A DNA stretch of 64,000 bases from Arcuatula senhousia. Its lineage: Eukaryota; Mollusca; Bivalvia; Mytilida; Mytilidae. The stretch's first letter is position 1, and every line of letters begins with the position of its first letter. The stretch lies in assembly GCA_963971305.1 (NCBI GenBank), contig OZ020304.1:21000103-21064102 (forward strand), written 5' to 3'. A program made the position numbers and the translations under genes. Below, piece by piece: positions 62,321-64,000 of the stretch. The notes under the pieces are model-generated. The model ran no database searches. It worked only from the letters and a program-made list of their open reading frames with translations, and was not told the origin of the DNA.

Positions 62321-62497
62321 TTTTTAGTATTTTCATTGTTAATTCTCATGAATGTGAACTGACTCCTATTTTTTATTTATAGTCACTCCATATAATATGT
62401 GAGCACACTGATCATATATGTTTGTATTTGGAAATGCCCCTTGTGGGCCCATAATTGGCTAATAAAATTTGTATTGTATTGTATTGTATTGTAAGCG
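59966..62497 (+). mobile_element. 5'-truncated non-LTR retrotransposon (LINE) with (TATTG)n tail
   Basis: It starts abruptly inside ORF2 and runs through the RT domain, the C-terminal zinc-knuckle region and a short 3' UTR, ending in a TTGTA/TATTG repeat at about 62471-62496. The abrupt 5' end and short-repeat tail are typical of target-primed LINE copies. The clade is not assigned (L2/CR1/RTE-like candidates). Confidence 0.75.
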
Positions 62498-62499
62498 AC

Positions 62500-63420
62500 C
62501 TAGAAATTTATAGGGGGATTACGCTTTCTCCGAATTTTATATGATCTTTGCAAAAACTCTATACATTTGTATTGCAGGTTTCTCGGAGGAGAAAAATTCG
62601 CTAGACGAAACACAAAATGACAAGACGCCTTTCGAAAGGACAGGCGAATTGAAGACCATTTTTTTGGAAAAACATATACAAAACTTGAAAGATTTCTTTT
62701 AAAGAAGGTCGGGATTTTAAAAGGCTCTTTTTAAAATTTGATCTTCTAGTCATTTTGTCGATTTCAAAGAGAAACAAATTTGTGATTTTTTTCCAGTTAC
62801 TTATTGTAAAACATGACAAACAGTGGAAAAGCCATCATTAATGACTACATGTAATCAGAATTAACAAACATGTAAAGGATTATTCTAAAACATCAACTGA
62901 ATAAAACTTTTTGTAGAGTTTTTGGTGCTTTTGCTTTAAGTTTTTCTGATATAGTCATAACAATGTTTGCTCTTTAACAAACCATGATGGTGACTGTAGG
63001 ATTTAACTTAAAAATTAATTCGTTAAACTGGGTAAGATATGAAAAGTTTTAATCAAATTTCTAAGAAATTTTAGAGAAGAAAATGTATGCATACACAAGT
63101 TATGTCAAGTTATCATAGTAGCACAAAAGACACTTAAGGTCAAATAAGCTAATGAGGCAAAAAAATTTTAAGCAATAATCAAATCCAAGAATATTATCCA
63201 CAAACAAAGAAATTCTAAACTGCAAAATAAAACGACAAGACATTAATTTGTTTCTATTAAAGAAATCAGACCCTATAAATATATAGTTATGGAAGATCTT
63301 GTAAGTGTACTTGTACAAATAAAACAAGGCATGCTAAGAATACCCCTGCTTGACCATTTGGAAAACAGGAAGTAGATGACCAACTGGCAAAGAAAGAGGA
63401 TGCCCTTCTTAACTCATGGT
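62500..63420. other. Non-coding, nothing recognised
   Basis: No supported gene or element terminus. Minus-strand ORFs here lack recognisable motifs. Confidence 0.3.
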
Positions 63421-63429
63421 ACTAAAACA

Positions 63430-64000
63430 GTGTATCAAAGAAGCAAAAAGGCACCAATGGGGGGCATTCGAAGTACGAAAGCGCAACGACGAAACCGATA
63501 AACACGAACAAAAACATCATGCACGAAGAAACACAAAAAACAAAATCAACCGAACGGAAATCAACAACTCGAACTCAAGTCATAACAAGAGTGAACTCAG
63601 GTGCTCCGGAAGAGCAGAGACAATTATAAACCAATTATATTCTCAGGGAAGAGTAAGCGGTTCCTGCCTGCTATAGCACACCCGTTGTGTTGCTAAATTC
63701 CAATTCAGGGTGTCATTCCGGTAAAGGATCTACGACAAACCAACATCTGCACTCATTAAAGAGATAGAAATCCCATATTTGTCTACGAGTGCTTGGTGTC
63801 TACCGTAAAATTTCTTGCGTGAAGACAGCAACCGTGGAGCAACATAACCCTGTGTCAGCAATTTCTCTATAAACAGGAGCGGACGGAATGTTCCTACACA
63901 AAAAGGGAAGTTGACGATTGGAAAGTTGAAGTCACGTTGTTGAAAGTCTTCCCTGAAAATCAATTTCGAGATGTAGTCCTTAATATGAAGCAGACTTCCT
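63430..64000 (-). pseudogene. Penelope-like retroelement fragment, inverted relative to the copy at 51 kb
   Basis: On the minus strand from 64000: AAGTCTGCTTCATATTAAG, then FQQRDFNFPIVNFPF, an internal deletion, and LLTQGYVAPRLLSSRKKFYG followed by RHQALVDKYGISIS. The tail (63690-63430) holds the 'gggtgtgctatagcaggcag' and 'cacctgagttcact' blocks also found at 51340-51460 and 53440-53560. The element continues beyond the window edge. The ORF at 63416-63676 on the plus strand is antisense to this tail. Confidence 0.62.

Overview
This is invertebrate nuclear DNA: AT-rich, with many GT-AG introns and a dense load of interspersed repeats. Several repeat ends are of kinds I associate with marine bivalves (elements starting CAAGAGGCTCCCAGGAGCC, units of the type CACGAAAGTGGGGGC, and (GAC)n tracts next to hairpins). 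A mussel (Mytilus-like) is my best guess; the species cannot be fixed from the sequence alone.

One host gene dominates. A complete HECT-type E3 ubiquitin ligase, TRIP12, runs on the minus strand from a start codon at 43861 to a stop at 6337. I assembled 38 coding exons, all GT-AG and all in phase, giving a 6009-nt CDS of 2002 codons plus stop. It has a basic, serine-rich N-terminus, an armadillo-like region, a WWE domain, a long middle region and a C-terminal HECT domain with its catalytic cysteine at about residue 1969 (6439-6441). The ATG exon has its own splice acceptor 40 nt upstream of the ATG, so transcription starts further right. The 3' UTR probably runs left toward about 3.9 kb. A possible terminal exon of a converging gene lies at 486-619.

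The rest is mobile DNA. The main pattern is a set of hairpin-terminated repeat families (A, B and C) with internal tandem repeats. In the single TRIP12 intron between exons 36 and 37 (7118-15932) they are stacked: a family C tandem array is split by two A elements, and these are split in turn by one A and two B elements. Intact pre-insertion sites for most of these lie in the same window, so the order of insertion can be read directly. The layout resembles what is known of Helentron-associated/DINE-1 and bivalve 'pearl' elements, which is my inference. Other TRIP12 introns hold a TTAA-flanked, decayed piggyBac (29772-33628) that shares its TTAA with a TTAA-flanked MITE, a TAA-flanked Harbinger-like MITE invaded by an A element, and several smaller MITEs.

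The right third (44-64 kb), upstream of TRIP12, is a transposon graveyard with no host coding sequence that I recognise. It holds a nested inverted-repeat element (44.0-46.5 kb), LINE remnants (49.1-49.9, 56.0 and 60.0-62.5 kb), and fragments of a Penelope-like reverse transcriptase at 50.9, 51.3, 53.4, 56.9-58.7 and 63.4-64.0 kb. The largest of these reads through one in-frame TGA at a position where I expect cysteine.
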